NCBI GenBank assembly: GCA_964498965.1
Contig: CAZCJU010000001.1
Span: forward strand, 38,078 to 102,077
DNA length: 64,000 nt
Source of the DNA: CAZCJU01 sp964498965
Lineage (GTDB): Bacteria > Bacillota > Clostridia > Oscillospirales > CAG-272
Reading direction: 5' to 3'
Every line of letters starts with the position of its first letter. Within the stretch, counting starts at the first letter, position 1. Under the pieces are notes generated by a model that saw nothing but the letters and a program-made list of their open reading frames with translations, was not told where the DNA came from and made no database searches. Shown here in pieces: positions 40,711 through 49,835 of the stretch. A program made the translations under genes and the position numbers.

Positions 40711-42426
40711 TTACTCCCCGCTCCCGTCGCCCCTGTTGGAGCTGTCCGCACGCTTTATCTTTTTCGACGGCGTGAGCGAAAATTCCTTTTTGCGAACATA
40801 AAACGTCCGAATGTGCTTGTATACCGCAAGACGGGCGTTCACCGCCTTTACCTCGTTGCGTAAAAGCAGGTAAACGAGCCTGTCGTATTCGTCCTCGTCC
40901 TCGTCCTCGCCGTCGCCGTCGGACGTGATTCCCTCTTTTTCGAAATGCTTCCCGACCTCGTTTTTGTCCGGCAAAAGCGATGCGGCGACCTCTACCGTGC
41001 CGTCGTCGTTCTCGACGCCGTATACGAATGCGTCGGAAATGTACGGACTTTGGCATAAAAGCAGCTCGAGTTCCTCGGGCAATACCTTTTTTCCGTTGTT
41101 TTTGACTATCATGCTTTTCGACCTGCCGACTATCGTGTAGCTGCCGTCGTCGTTACGCTTCGCCAGATCGCCCGTCTTGAACCAGCCGTCCTCAAACGCC
41201 CGATCCGTTTCCTCCGCATCGTCGTAATACCCGAGCATGACGACGGGAGAACGTACCGCAAGCTCGCCCACTCCGTCGCCGTCCGTGCCGAGCAGCTTGA
41301 GCTTCACGCCGCAAAGCGGCTTGCCCGAGGTTTCGATCGAATGGTAAAAATCGTTGTCACCCATGATTATGGGCGAGGTTTCCGTCAAGCCGTAGCCGCA
41401 GTAGACCTTGAAGCCGAGCGATGTGAATCGCCGCTTAAGCTCGGGACGAAGTGCCGCTCCGCCGCATAATATCAGCCTCAGCCTGCCGCCGAATACCTCG
41501 TGTACTTCCTTGTAAATTTTTTTACGCACATCGAGCTTCACCCTTTGCAACGCACCCGAAAGCATTCGTGCGGCGGAAAACATCGCCTTTTTTGCCTTGT
41601 CGGCTTCGATCTTGGAATTTATCTGCCTGTAGACCGTTTCCATTATGATAGGCACGGTAACGAATATCGTCGGTCGGTAATATTGCATATCCTGTACCAT
41701 TCGACGAAGATTTTCATTGTACGCTATGCTTCCGCCGCTGTATAAAATTGCAAGAAATCCCGCCGTACATTCATATGTGTGCGACAGCGGAAGCACGGAT
41801 AATACCCTGTCCTCACAAGTCACACTCACCTGCTTCAAAACATTCATTATGTCATAGCAAATGTTGTATTGCGACAGCATAACGCCCTTCGACGCACCGG
41901 AAGTACCCGAGGTGTATATTAAAACGCTTAAACCGTCGGAAATTATCTCATGCTCGTTGTACGGATCGAAACGCTCCGTAAGCACTCTGCCGTTGCATAA
42001 AATTTCATCTATATTAGATAAATTTATCACTTTTACGCCAAGCTCGCCGCAACCGGTCAAGTCGACTTTTACAGCCCCGGTGCATATTATAGCCTCCGCT
42101 CCCGTCATTTTCAATATCTGACATATGCCCTCCCGCTTCATCTCTCGGTCGATCGGCACGACAACGCCCACCCCGCAGCATATCGCCAAATACGATATCG
42201 CCCAGCCGTAGCCGTTCGGTCCTATCAACGCGACCTTTGCGTTCTCGCTCACAAGACCCCGTATATATGCCGCCAACGCACGCACGTCCCGGCGTGCCTC
42301 GGCGTAGGTCTTTTCTTTTTCCTCACCGTTTTTCCGAAATAAAAACGCCGTCCTGTCGCCGTATTCCTCGACGCTCGTATCGAGCAGCTCCCTGAAATTC
42401 TTTACGAGCCTTACGTCATATACCAT
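40711..42426 (-). CDS. Long-chain acyl-CoA/ACP synthetase (AMP-forming)
   Basis: A 571-residue ANL enzyme with LIYTSGTSGASKGVMLS, YGLTETSPI, the late DGWFKTGDLA and GRSKSMIVKNNGKKVLPEELE, and a C-terminal KIKRADSS in place of the usual catalytic Lys segment. An acidic low-complexity stretch (DGDGEDEDEDEYD near 520) interrupts the C-terminal domain. I chose the ATG at 42426 because AAAGGG lies 8 nt upstream; another ATG two codons earlier is too close to it. It overlaps the anti-sigma gene by 11 bp. It would supply activated fatty acid to the two acyltransferases downstream. Confidence 0.83.
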   Translation of the reverse strand: MVYDVRLVKNFRELLDTSVEEYGDRTAFLFRKNGEEKEKTYAEARRDVRALAAYIRGLVSENAKVALIGPNGYGWAISYLAICCGVGVVVPIDREMKREGICQILKMTGAEAIICTGAVKVDLTGCGELGVKVINLSNIDEILCNGRVLTERFDPYNEHEIISDGLSVLIYTSGTSGASKGVMLSQYNICYDIMNVLKQVSVTCEDRVLSVLPLSHTYECTAGFLAILYSGGSIAYNENLRRMVQDMQYYRPTIFVTVPIIMETVYRQINSKIEADKAKKAMFSAARMLSGALQRVKLDVRKKIYKEVHEVFGGRLRLILCGGAALRPELKRRFTSLGFKVYCGYGLTETSPIIMGDNDFYHSIETSGKPLCGVKLKLLGTDGDGVGELAVRSPVVMLGYYDDAEETDRAFEDGWFKTGDLAKRNDDGSYTIVGRSKSMIVKNNGKKVLPEELELLLCQSPYISDAFVYGVENDDGTVEVAASLLPDKNEVGKHFEKEGITSDGDGEDEDEDEYDRLVYLLLRNEVKAVNARLAVYKHIRTFYVRKKEFSLTPSKKIKRADSSNRGDGSGE

Positions 42427-42724
42427 TTTCATCGCCCTTTCTCGGTCTGAACGCATAGATCGCAAGCCCCGCAAACGCAGTCAATCCGCCCGTTATCATC
42501 GCCGCACGACGCATACGCAGCCGTGCCGCAACGGCGGAAAAATCGCCCCTCGGCTTCTTCTTCGGTTCGCCCTCCGCGGCTATGTCCCATTCCCTGTAAA
42601 AATATCTGCAATCGGTGCATTTTTTCAGATGACGACGAACAAGACGTGCGGTAAGCTTGCCCGCACAGCCGTCCTTTATCGTCGGATACAGATCCTTTAC
42701 CACATCACACGGTAATCCGTTCAT
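42416..42724 (-). CDS. Anti-sigma factor with zinc-binding HxxxCxxC
   Basis: A 102-residue protein with a zf-HC2-type anti-sigma motif (RRHLKKCTDC, with an earlier Cys), a linker and one TM helix (AAMITGGLTAFAGLAIYAF). Such proteins hold an ECF sigma factor at the membrane until a signal frees it. It follows the sigma gene. The ATG at 42724 has GGAGGAGG upstream; an ATG at 42754 overlapping the sigma stop would add ten residues. The short cytoplasmic tail after the TM suggests it has no large sensor domain. Confidence 0.8.
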   Translation of the reverse strand: MNGLPCDVVKDLYPTIKDGCAGKLTARLVRRHLKKCTDCRYFYREWDIAAEGEPKKKPRGDFSAVAARLRMRRAAMITGGLTAFAGLAIYAFRPRKGDENGI

Positions 42725-42750
42725 ATCTACGCTTCCTCCTCCCGACACCG

Positions 42751-43242
42751 TCATTCCCGAGTGTCCTCAAGCTCTTTTCTCAGTATTTCCTTGGCTCGGT
42801 GAAATATTACCTTTGCCGAACCCTCTCTTATGCCCAACGAAGCGGCAATGTCTGCGTACGACAGTCCCGCATATATCCTCAAGATGACCACATCTCGAAA
42901 TTTATTCGGCAACGCCGCTATCGCCTGCCGTACACGTTCGGCGGCAAAACGCTTCTCCACTACCCGCTCCGGCTCCTCGCCGCCCTCCGTGTAAAATGCG
43001 AGGTCAAGCTCGACGGTCTTTATGCGATCCTTGCGTAAATACCCGAGCCATACGTTCTTGCCTATCGCCGCAAGCCATGTGAACAGCTCGCAGTTGCCGT
43101 TGTAACGGTCGAATGCGATAAAAGCCCTGTAAAACGTTTCCTGAGTCATTTCTTCACTTAATTCGGCACTGCGGCAAAGCTTGTACAAAAAAGCGTATAC
43201 ACGGGGGAAATATTCCTCGTAGATCTTTTCGAATTCTTTCAA
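42751..43242 (-). CDS. ECF sigma factor
   Basis: A 163-residue sigma-70-family protein with region 2 (EEYFPRVYAFLYKLC, EEMTQETFYRAFIAFDRY, WLAAIGKNVWLGYLRK) and region 4 (ALPNKFRDVVILRIYAGLSYADIAASLGIREGSAKVIFHRAKE in pieces). I chose a TTG start at 43242, 11 nt after GGGAGG; the frame is open further but lacks a better site. An RpoE-type promoter lies 105-132 nt upstream, which suggests autoregulation. Downstream are an anti-sigma and lipid genes, so envelope or lipid stress is a likely trigger. Confidence 0.88.
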   Translation of the reverse strand: MKEFEKIYEEYFPRVYAFLYKLCRSAELSEEMTQETFYRAFIAFDRYNGNCELFTWLAAIGKNVWLGYLRKDRIKTVELDLAFYTEGGEEPERVVEKRFAAERVRQAIAALPNKFRDVVILRIYAGLSYADIAASLGIREGSAKVIFHRAKEILRKELEDTRE

Positions 43243-43346
43243 TACCCGCCGCACCTCCCTCGCAAAACGGTTTTTCGAACGTTCGATAACGACTTGCCCC
43301 GTCAATCGACAAAGCAAGAGGTCGGTCTACGCCTCTCTTGCCTAAG

Positions 43347-43374
43347 TTAGTAACAAAAATCTCCCGAAAGTTAC
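43347..43374 (-). promoter_or_regulatory. RpoE-like ECF promoter before the sigma gene
   Basis: On the minus strand GTAACTT (43374-43368), 16-nt spacer, ACTAA (43351-43347). It matches the RpoE-type pattern GGAACTT-N16-TCTAA with one mismatch in each element. It reads into the ECF sigma gene. Confidence 0.65.
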
Positions 43375-43384
43375 AAAACGGGAT

Positions 43385-43540
43385 AATTTTTTTGCTTTTC
43401 CGCGGCTCTCCCATATATCTTTCCCCCGGAGAAAGATGGCAGCCCGAAGGGTTGACCGATGAAGGCATCATTGCACCCGACGCAACGGCTTTCCCTCTCG
43501 GGGGAAAGTGTCGGCCCGAAGGATCGACGGATCAAGGGAG
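43385..43540. repeat. Dispersed hairpin repeats, copy 8
   Basis: Two family units in the 304-bp gap between pth and the sigma gene: CTTTCCCCCGGAGAAAGATGG ... GACCGATGAAGG (as pieces) and CTTTCCCTCTCGGGGGAAAG ... GGATCGACGGATCAAGG. No gene seen; the ECF promoter lies at the downstream end. Confidence 0.65.
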
Positions 43541-43546
43541 CGTGTA

Positions 43547-44134
43547 TCAATTGAATTTTTGCATTGCGGTATCGAAATCGCCCTTTACGATATATTCCAA
43601 AGCGGACAGGCACGAGCCGTAAAGCTCGGTCAGCGTTTTCAGCTCATCCCTTGTGAAATTCGACAGGACGTGGTCCGCAAGATCCTGATCCGGGTGTATT
43701 TTGCCGCCTATACCTATTTTTATTCTCGGGAACGTATCCGTTCCGAGCCGTGCTATAATGCTTTTAAGTCCGTTATGCCCGCCCGCCGAGCCTTTTTTCC
43801 TTATTCGTATTTTGCCGACGGGCAAGGATATATCGTCCGACAGCACCACCGTTTTTTCGGGCGGGATCTTATAAAACGATGCCGCTTCGTAAACGGCACA
43901 GCCCGATTCGTTCATATACGTTTGCGGCTTAAGGAACACGCATTTATGCCCGTTAAGCTCACCCGTACCGTAATTCGAACGAAATTTGATCTTATTGAAC
44001 GAAAAGCCGAGCTTATCGGCGATATAATCGCCGCAAAGGAAGCCCGCATTATGACGTGTAAATTCATATTCATCGCCCGGATTACCCAGGCAGACTATCA
44101 AAAATTCCGCACCCGACGGACGTGAAAATAACAT
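43547..44134 (-). CDS. pth: Peptidyl-tRNA hydrolase
   Basis: A 195-residue Pth with VCLGNPGDEYEFTRHNAGF (catalytic His in RHNAG), KPQTYMNESG, LSDDISLPVGKIRIRKKGSAGGHNGLKSI in pieces and RIKIGIG. It frees tRNA from peptidyl-tRNA dropped by ribosomes. The ATG at 44134 has CGGAGAT 9 nt upstream; another ATG at 44158 falls at the expected transcription start. A promoter TTGAAA-N17-TATAAT lies at 44167-44195. Confidence 0.95.
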   Translation of the reverse strand: MLFSRPSGAEFLIVCLGNPGDEYEFTRHNAGFLCGDYIADKLGFSFNKIKFRSNYGTGELNGHKCVFLKPQTYMNESGCAVYEAASFYKIPPEKTVVLSDDISLPVGKIRIRKKGSAGGHNGLKSIIARLGTDTFPRIKIGIGGKIHPDQDLADHVLSNFTRDELKTLTELYGSCLSALEYIVKGDFDTAMQKFN

Positions 44135-44166
44135 AATTTTATCTCCGATTCGATTCATCGCTTTTC

Positions 44167-44195
44167 ATTATACAAAATTTCCGACGGAATTTCAA
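44167..44195 (-). promoter_or_regulatory. Promoter of pth
   Basis: Minus strand TTGAAA (44195-44190), 17-nt spacer, TATAAT (44172-44167), divergent from the promoter at 44235-44263. Confidence 0.75.
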
Positions 44196-44234
44196 GTATT
44201 TTCGTGTATTTTCAAAAAAATAACGTTTAACCTC

Positions 44235-44263
44235 TTGCAAAACGAAACAGAATATTATATAAT
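44235..44263 (+). promoter_or_regulatory. Promoter of the DUF218 gene
   Basis: TTGCAA (44235-44240), 17-nt spacer, TATAAT (44258-44263). The expected start point (~44270) is only about 5 nt before the ATG at 44275, so the mRNA may be nearly leaderless. Confidence 0.7.
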
Positions 44264-44274
44264 ATAGTATATTT

Positions 44275-44928
44275 ATGCTTATGTTCGACACGGACATGTA
44301 CGGCAACGGCGAAAAAACGGAGGTGGTCGCCACGGAACACGATTTCGTCAAAGCTCTGACGGACTATATTTTCATAAAGGACGAGCCTGTACGCTCGGAC
44401 GTAATATTTATCCCCGGCTGTACCTACTATCCGTTGCCGGAATATGCGGCGGCACTGTACGCCTCGGGGCTTGCCGATGTCATTATCCCCTCGGGCAGGT
44501 ATTCGACGCTTCGGGGACATTTGACACTTCAATCACCGCAGGACAAGTACCGTTTCGATTTTCCGACGGAGGCTGAGTTTTTCGCCCACGTGCTTACGGA
44601 AAACGGCGTACCCGAGGAAGCGGTGCTGTGCGAAACGAAAAGCGAATACACGTGTCAAAACGCTTTTTTCACTGCCGAGCTCGTTGCGAAAGCGGGGATA
44701 AAAGCCGACACGGCACTGCTCGTTTGCAAATCGTTTCATGCACGTCGTGCGTATTCCTACTACAAATGGGCGTTTCCCGACACGGACATCCGAGTTTGCC
44801 CCGTCGATACCGTCGGCGAGAGTGCGGACGACTGGTTCGAAACTCAAAAAGGACGCGACCGCATAATGGGCGAGCTTAAGCGAATAGCCGACTATTTCGG
44901 CTCTTACCCTACCGATCGGCACGGATAA
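44275..44928 (+). CDS. DUF218/YdcF-family protein
   Basis: A 217-residue DUF218 (SanA/ElyC/YdcF-like) protein: DVIFIPGCTYYPLPEYAAALYASG, later IPSGRY, CETKSEYTCQNAFF (the conserved Glu/S..T.ENa motif) and LVCKSFHARRAYSYYKWAFP. Family members are linked to envelope synthesis or bind SAM (YdcF), but the activity is poorly known. It has no TM helix, unlike SanA/ElyC. The ATG at 44275 has no ribosome binding site and follows a strong promoter closely, so it may be translated from a leaderless mRNA. Confidence 0.8.
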   Translation: MLMFDTDMYGNGEKTEVVATEHDFVKALTDYIFIKDEPVRSDVIFIPGCTYYPLPEYAAALYASGLADVIIPSGRYSTLRGHLTLQSPQDKYRFDFPTEAEFFAHVLTENGVPEEAVLCETKSEYTCQNAFFTAELVAKAGIKADTALLVCKSFHARRAYSYYKWAFPDTDIRVCPVDTVGESADDWFETQKGRDRIMGELKRIADYFGSYPTDRHG

Positions 44929-45026
44929 AACGAAGCCTTCCGTTCAAGACGGATGGTCCGTTCAAGACGGACGGTGCGAAAAAACAAAAAATAAATAACG
45001 TTTACGGATAACGGAGATATGAAAAA

Positions 45027-46070
45027 ATGGGAGCATTCACCGGTAAAACACTTCTTATAACGGGCGGAACAGGCTCGTTCGGCAACGCAGTATTGAACAG
45101 ATTTCTTCAAACCGACATCGGCGAGATACGCATATTTTCGAGAGATGAAAAAAAGCAGGACGATATGCGTCACGAATTTCAGGCGAAAATGCCCGAAGCG
45201 TCGTCGAAAATAAGGTTTCACATCGGCGACGTACGCGACCTGCAAAGCGTTCGCTCTGCGGTGACGGGAGTCGATTATATTTTCCACGCCGCCGCACTGA
45301 AGCAAGTACCCTCCTGCGAGTTTTTCCCCATGGAGGCCGTGCGGACGAACGTCATCGGCACGGACAACGTGCTTACGGCGGCGATAGATGCGGGCGTTAA
45401 GCGTGTTATCTGCCTGTCCACCGACAAGGCGGCATACCCGATAAACGCAATGGGAACGAGCAAGGCGATGATGGAAAAGATCGTAGTGGCAAAATCCCGA
45501 ATAGCCGACCCCGACAAAACGACGATATGCTGTACCCGTTACGGCAACGTAATGTGTTCGAGAGGCTCGGTTATCCCGCTTTTCATAGACAATATCGAAA
45601 AGGGACTTCCGCTCACGGTGACGGATCCCGAAATGACAAGATTCATAATGAGCCTCGAGGAAGCGGTAGACCTCGTGCTTTTCGCTTTCGAACACGGCAA
45701 CTCGGGCGATCTGCTCGTTCAAAAAGCTCCCGCCTGCACCATAGGCGTGCTTACCGAAGCGATACGCAGACTTTTCGACCCGACTGCGGAGATAAAGAAC
45801 ATCGGAATACGTCACGGCGAGAAGATGTACGAAACACTGCTTACCGCCGAAGAGGCGTTGCGTGCGGAGGACATGGGCGACTTTTACCGCGTCCATGCCG
45901 ATAACAGAGATCTGAATTACGATAAGTATTTCAGCAAAGGCACGGAAAGCGGAGCAACGATACCAGAATTCAATTCCGACAACACGGAGCGGCTCGATGT
46001 TGACGGAGTTATCGAAAAGCTTCTGTCGCTGTCGTACATACAAAAAAGACTTGCGGAGATGAAGAAATGA
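45027..46070 (+). CDS. capE: UDP-GlcNAc 4,6-dehydratase/5-epimerase (CapE/FnlA/WbjB)
   Basis: A 347-residue SDR-fold enzyme with Rossmann motif TGGTGSFGNAVL, SRDEKKQDDMRH, FHAAALKQVPSCEFFP and Met-rich catalytic segment STDKAAYPINAMGTSKAMMEK (in pieces), typical of CapE/FnlA/WbjB. It starts the pathway from UDP-GlcNAc to UDP-N-acetyl-L-fucosamine by dehydration and epimerisation. It overlaps capF by ATGA. The product is a building block of capsule or other surface glycans. Confidence 0.9.
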   Translation: MGAFTGKTLLITGGTGSFGNAVLNRFLQTDIGEIRIFSRDEKKQDDMRHEFQAKMPEASSKIRFHIGDVRDLQSVRSAVTGVDYIFHAAALKQVPSCEFFPMEAVRTNVIGTDNVLTAAIDAGVKRVICLSTDKAAYPINAMGTSKAMMEKIVVAKSRIADPDKTTICCTRYGNVMCSRGSVIPLFIDNIEKGLPLTVTDPEMTRFIMSLEEAVDLVLFAFEHGNSGDLLVQKAPACTIGVLTEAIRRLFDPTAEIKNIGIRHGEKMYETLLTAEEALRAEDMGDFYRVHADNRDLNYDKYFSKGTESGATIPEFNSDNTERLDVDGVIEKLLSLSYIQKRLAEMKK

Positions 46071-47209
46071 ATGTTCTCGTGACGGGTGCAAAGGGCTTTG
46101 TCGGAAAAAACCTTTGCAGAGCATTAAAAAACATTTCCGACGGCAAGGATAAAACAAGAGCGATAAGCGGTGAGATAAACGTGTTCGAATACGATATCGA
46201 TTCCGCCCCCGAGCAGCTCGACGAATATTGTGCCGAAGCCGATTTCGTCTTTAACCTTGCGGGAGTGAACCGCACAAACGACGATAACGAATTTTTCAAC
46301 GGCAATTTCGGTTTCGCCTCGGTCTTGCTCGACACACTCGAAAAGCACGGCAACAAATGCCCCGTAATGCTGTCCTCATCCGTCCATGCGGCGGGCAATA
46401 CACCCTACGGACGCTCGAAAAAAGCGGGCGAGGAGCTGTTTTTCGAATACGGCAGACGAACCGGAGCGAAAACCTACGTCTATCGCTTCCCGCACCTTTT
46501 CGGCAAATGGTGCAGACCGAATTACAACAGTGCGGTCGCTACGTTTTGCAATAACATCGCACTCGGACTGCCGATAACCGTGTCCGACCCCGCCGTTTCC
46601 CTCACTCTCGTTTACATAGACGACTTGGTCGACGAGCTGATAAAAGCACTGTGCGGCGAGCCGACAACGGACGGAGAATACTGCTTCGTACCCGTTTTCG
46701 CAAAGAAAACACTCGGCGAGATAACCTCGCTGCTGTACTCCTTCAAAGCGTCGAGGACCGAGTTTTGCGTGCCGAGAAGCGACGACGAATTCGAAAAAAA
46801 GCTGTACGCCGCTTACCTGTCGTACCTACCCCCCGAGGAGCTGTCCTATCCGCTTAAAATGAATTGCGACGCAAGAGGCAGCTTCACCGAAATAATAAGA
46901 ACGGCGGAACGGGGTCAGTTCAGCGTCAACGTGTCAAAACCGCATATAGTCAAGGGAAATCATTGGCATAATACAAAAAACGAAAAATTCCTCGTCGTCA
47001 GCGGCAAAGGCGTGATACGCTTCCGCAAAATAGGCGAGCAACGCGTGTACGAATACTACGTAGACGGAAACGACCTGCGTGTCGTCGATATCCCGACCGG
47101 CTACACGCATAACATAGAAAATTTGGGCGAGGACGATATGGTAACGTTCATGTGGGCAAACGAATGCTTCGACCCCAATAAGCCCGATACATATTTCGAG
47201 GAGGTGTAA
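46067..47209 (+). CDS. capF: UDP-L-talose-type 4-reductase with cupin domain (CapF/FnlB/WbjC)
   Basis: A 380-residue bifunctional enzyme: N-terminal SDR (TGAKGFVGKNLC, FNLAGVNR, PYGRSKKAGEE as the YxxxK-type motif) and C-terminal cupin (about 260-380; GSFTEIIRT, VKGNHWHNTKNEKFLVVSGKG in pieces, PTGYTHNIENLG), as in CapF. It does the second step of UDP-L-FucNAc synthesis. It lies between capE and capG with overlaps or a 2-nt gap, so the three are one operon. Confidence 0.92.
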   Translation: MNVLVTGAKGFVGKNLCRALKNISDGKDKTRAISGEINVFEYDIDSAPEQLDEYCAEADFVFNLAGVNRTNDDNEFFNGNFGFASVLLDTLEKHGNKCPVMLSSSVHAAGNTPYGRSKKAGEELFFEYGRRTGAKTYVYRFPHLFGKWCRPNYNSAVATFCNNIALGLPITVSDPAVSLTLVYIDDLVDELIKALCGEPTTDGEYCFVPVFAKKTLGEITSLLYSFKASRTEFCVPRSDDEFEKKLYAAYLSYLPPEELSYPLKMNCDARGSFTEIIRTAERGQFSVNVSKPHIVKGNHWHNTKNEKFLVVSGKGVIRFRKIGEQRVYEYYVDGNDLRVVDIPTGYTHNIENLGEDDMVTFMWANECFDPNKPDTYFEEV

Positions 47210-47211
47210 AC

Positions 47212-48354
47212 ATGGGAAAACTCAAGCTCATGACCGTTCTGGGTACTCGCCCGGAAATAATACGTCTTTCCGAGGTAATTAAAAAATGCGATAAATATTT
47301 CGATCAAATACTCGTCCATACGGGTCAAAACTACGATTACGAGCTGAATCAGGTCTTTTTCGAGGAGCTGGGACTGCGTTCGCCCGACTTCTACCTCTAT
47401 GCGGCGGGAAATACCGTCGGCGAAACCGTCGGTGCCGTGATCTCCAAGTCGTATTCATTGATGCAAAGCGAAGCCCCCGACGCATTGCTCGTTCTGGGCG
47501 ATACGAACTCCTGCCTCGCCGCATATTCCGCAAAGCGACTTCATATCCCGATATTCCATATGGAAGCGGGCAACAGGTGCTTCGACGAATGTTTGCCCGA
47601 GGAAACCAACAGACGTATCGTCGATCATATATCCGATGTCAATATGTGCTACTCCGAACACGCAAGACGGTATCTCAATCACGAGGGCGTGGCAAAGGAA
47701 CGTACATATGTCACCGGTTCTCCGATGGCGGAGGTGCTGGCAGCTAACCTCGATAAGATCAAAGCCTCCGACGTTTTGTCACGGCTCGGTCTTGAAAAGA
47801 AAAAATATATCCTGCTCTCCGCTCACCGTGAGGAAAACATCGACAACGAAAGGAATTTCTTCGATTTGATGAATGCGGTGAATAAAATGGCGGAAAAGTA
47901 CGATATGCCCGTGCTGTATTCCTGCCACCCCCGCTCGGCAAAATATATCGAAAGAAGAGGCTTCGAATTCGATAGGAGAGTTATAAAGCATAAGCCCCTC
48001 GGCTTCTGCGATTACAATAACCTGCAGATAAACGCCTTCGCCGTCGTGTCCGACAGCGGAACATTGCCCGAAGAATCGAGCTTTTATACCTCGGTCGGAA
48101 TGCCGTTCCCCGCAGTGTGCATAAGAACCTCCACCGAACGCCCCGAAGCGATAGATAAAGGCTGCTTCGTCATCGCCGGCATAAACGGTGACGGAGTGCT
48201 GTCGGCGGTCGATTGTGCCGTCAAAATGAACGAAAACGGCGATATCGGCACTCCCGTACCCGATTACATCGAGCAAAACGTCAGCACCAAGGTCGTAAAA
48301 ATAATCCAAAGCTATACGGGAATAGTAAATAAGACCGTTTGGCGTAAATATTAA
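47212..48354 (+). CDS. capG: UDP-sugar 2-epimerase (CapG/FnlC/WbjD)
   Basis: A 380-residue non-hydrolysing UDP-HexNAc 2-epimerase: VLGTRPEIIRLSEVI, VHTGQNYDYELNQVFFEELG, LGDTNSCLAA, HMEAGNRCFDECLPEETNRRIVDH in pieces, and SDSGTLPEESSFY. By sequence and order it is the CapG-type last step to UDP-L-FucNAc rather than WecB. GGAGGTG precedes the ATG. Confidence 0.92.
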   Translation: MGKLKLMTVLGTRPEIIRLSEVIKKCDKYFDQILVHTGQNYDYELNQVFFEELGLRSPDFYLYAAGNTVGETVGAVISKSYSLMQSEAPDALLVLGDTNSCLAAYSAKRLHIPIFHMEAGNRCFDECLPEETNRRIVDHISDVNMCYSEHARRYLNHEGVAKERTYVTGSPMAEVLAANLDKIKASDVLSRLGLEKKKYILLSAHREENIDNERNFFDLMNAVNKMAEKYDMPVLYSCHPRSAKYIERRGFEFDRRVIKHKPLGFCDYNNLQINAFAVVSDSGTLPEESSFYTSVGMPFPAVCIRTSTERPEAIDKGCFVIAGINGDGVLSAVDCAVKMNENGDIGTPVPDYIEQNVSTKVVKIIQSYTGIVNKTVWRKY

Positions 48355-48368
48355 AGGAGCAAAACGAA

Positions 48369-49835
48369 ATGAATTACGTAAGCACAAGAGGCTTAAAGGA
48401 AAATACAACGTCCGCTCGGGCGATAAAAAAAGGTCTTGCACCCGACGGCGGTCTTTATATGCCCGACGAGCTGCCGAAAATAACGCTTGACGAAATCAAA
48501 AAATATGCGAAAATGCCTTATTTCGAAAGAGCGGCGGCGGTGCTGGGTAAATTTTTGCCCGATTACGACGCAGACGAACTCAAAGAGGATTGCCGTAAAG
48601 CGTACTCCGAGGAAAACTTCAAAGGCGGTGCCGCCCCCGTGCATAAGCTGTGCGACGGCAGCTACGTGCTTGAGCTTTTCCACGGCCCGACCTGTGCTTT
48701 TAAAGATATGGCACTGCAGATAATGCCGTCCCTGCTCTCTCGCTCGCTTAAAATGACGGGCGAGGATAAAACGGCTTATATCCTCGTTGCGACCTCCGGT
48801 GACACCGGTAAGGCGGCTCTCGAGGGCTACGCCGATAAAGCGGGAATAAAGATCAAGGTCTTTTATCCCTCGTGCGGCGTAAGTAAGATCCAAAAATTGC
48901 AAATGGCGACCCAAAACGGCGAAAACGTGTCCGTCTGTGCTATAGAGGGCAACTTCGACGATGCCCAAAACGGTGTTAAAAGAATATTCGCCGATAAAGA
49001 GGTCAACGAAAAGCTCGGCGAAAAAGGCTTCTTCCTCTCAAGTGCGAACTCCATAAACTGGGGCAGACTCGCTCCCCAAATAGTTTATTATATCTCCGCA
49101 TACGCCGATCTGCTGAATGCCGGCGAGCTTTCCGAGGGCGAGAAACTCAATGTCACCGTGCCGACCGGCAACTTCGGTAATATCTTCGCCGCTTATATCG
49201 CAAAACAAATGGGTCTGCCGATAGGCACTCTCGTGTGTGCGTCCAATAAAAACAATATCCTCACCGACTTCTTCAATACAGGCACGTACGACAGAAACAG
49301 ACATTTCTACCAGACCGTGTCGCCGTCAATGGATATCCTTATCTCCTCTAACCTCGAAAGATTACTGTACCTCGTTTGCGGAAGCGAAGCCGTTAAGGAA
49401 TATATGTCCTCGCTTGCCCGCGACGGAAAATATACCGTCGACGAAAAATATATGACACAAATAAGAGCTTCGTTCTGCGGCGATTGCACCGACGAGGAGC
49501 AGACAAAAGCTCAGATCAAAAAAACTTTCGACGAGTACGGATACCTCATAGATACACATACGGCGGTCGCATTGCGTGTCGCCGAAAGCTATAAGGCGAA
49601 AAACGGCGGCAAAATGCTCACCGTTTCCACCGCAAGTCCTTATAAATTCGCCGCCGACGTGCTTGGCTCGCTCGGTGAAACGGCAGACGGCGACGAGTTC
49701 GCTCCTCTGTATAAATTAGCCGAAGTAAGCAATACCGAGATCCCGTCACCCCTCGCCTCTCTTAAGGAAAAGAAAATTCGCTTCGATAAGGTAATAGCTC
49801 CGTCGGATATGGCGACAGAGGTGCTTGATGGCTGA
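48369..49835 (+). CDS. thrC: Threonine synthase
   Basis: A 488-residue PLP fold-type II enzyme. Motifs: YVSTRG near the N terminus, FHGPTCAFKDMALQ (PLP lysine), VATSGDTGKAALEGY, a Gly loop TGNFGNIFAAYIAKQMG and a C-terminal VSTASPYKFA. It turns O-phospho-L-homoserine into threonine. AAAGGAG precedes the ATG. It lies after the FucNAc genes with a 14-nt gap and overlaps the YerC-like gene. Confidence 0.94.
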   Translation: MNYVSTRGLKENTTSARAIKKGLAPDGGLYMPDELPKITLDEIKKYAKMPYFERAAAVLGKFLPDYDADELKEDCRKAYSEENFKGGAAPVHKLCDGSYVLELFHGPTCAFKDMALQIMPSLLSRSLKMTGEDKTAYILVATSGDTGKAALEGYADKAGIKIKVFYPSCGVSKIQKLQMATQNGENVSVCAIEGNFDDAQNGVKRIFADKEVNEKLGEKGFFLSSANSINWGRLAPQIVYYISAYADLLNAGELSEGEKLNVTVPTGNFGNIFAAYIAKQMGLPIGTLVCASNKNNILTDFFNTGTYDRNRHFYQTVSPSMDILISSNLERLLYLVCGSEAVKEYMSSLARDGKYTVDEKYMTQIRASFCGDCTDEEQTKAQIKKTFDEYGYLIDTHTAVALRVAESYKAKNGGKMLTVSTASPYKFAADVLGSLGETADGDEFAPLYKLAEVSNTEIPSPLASLKEKKIRFDKVIAPSDMATEVLDG

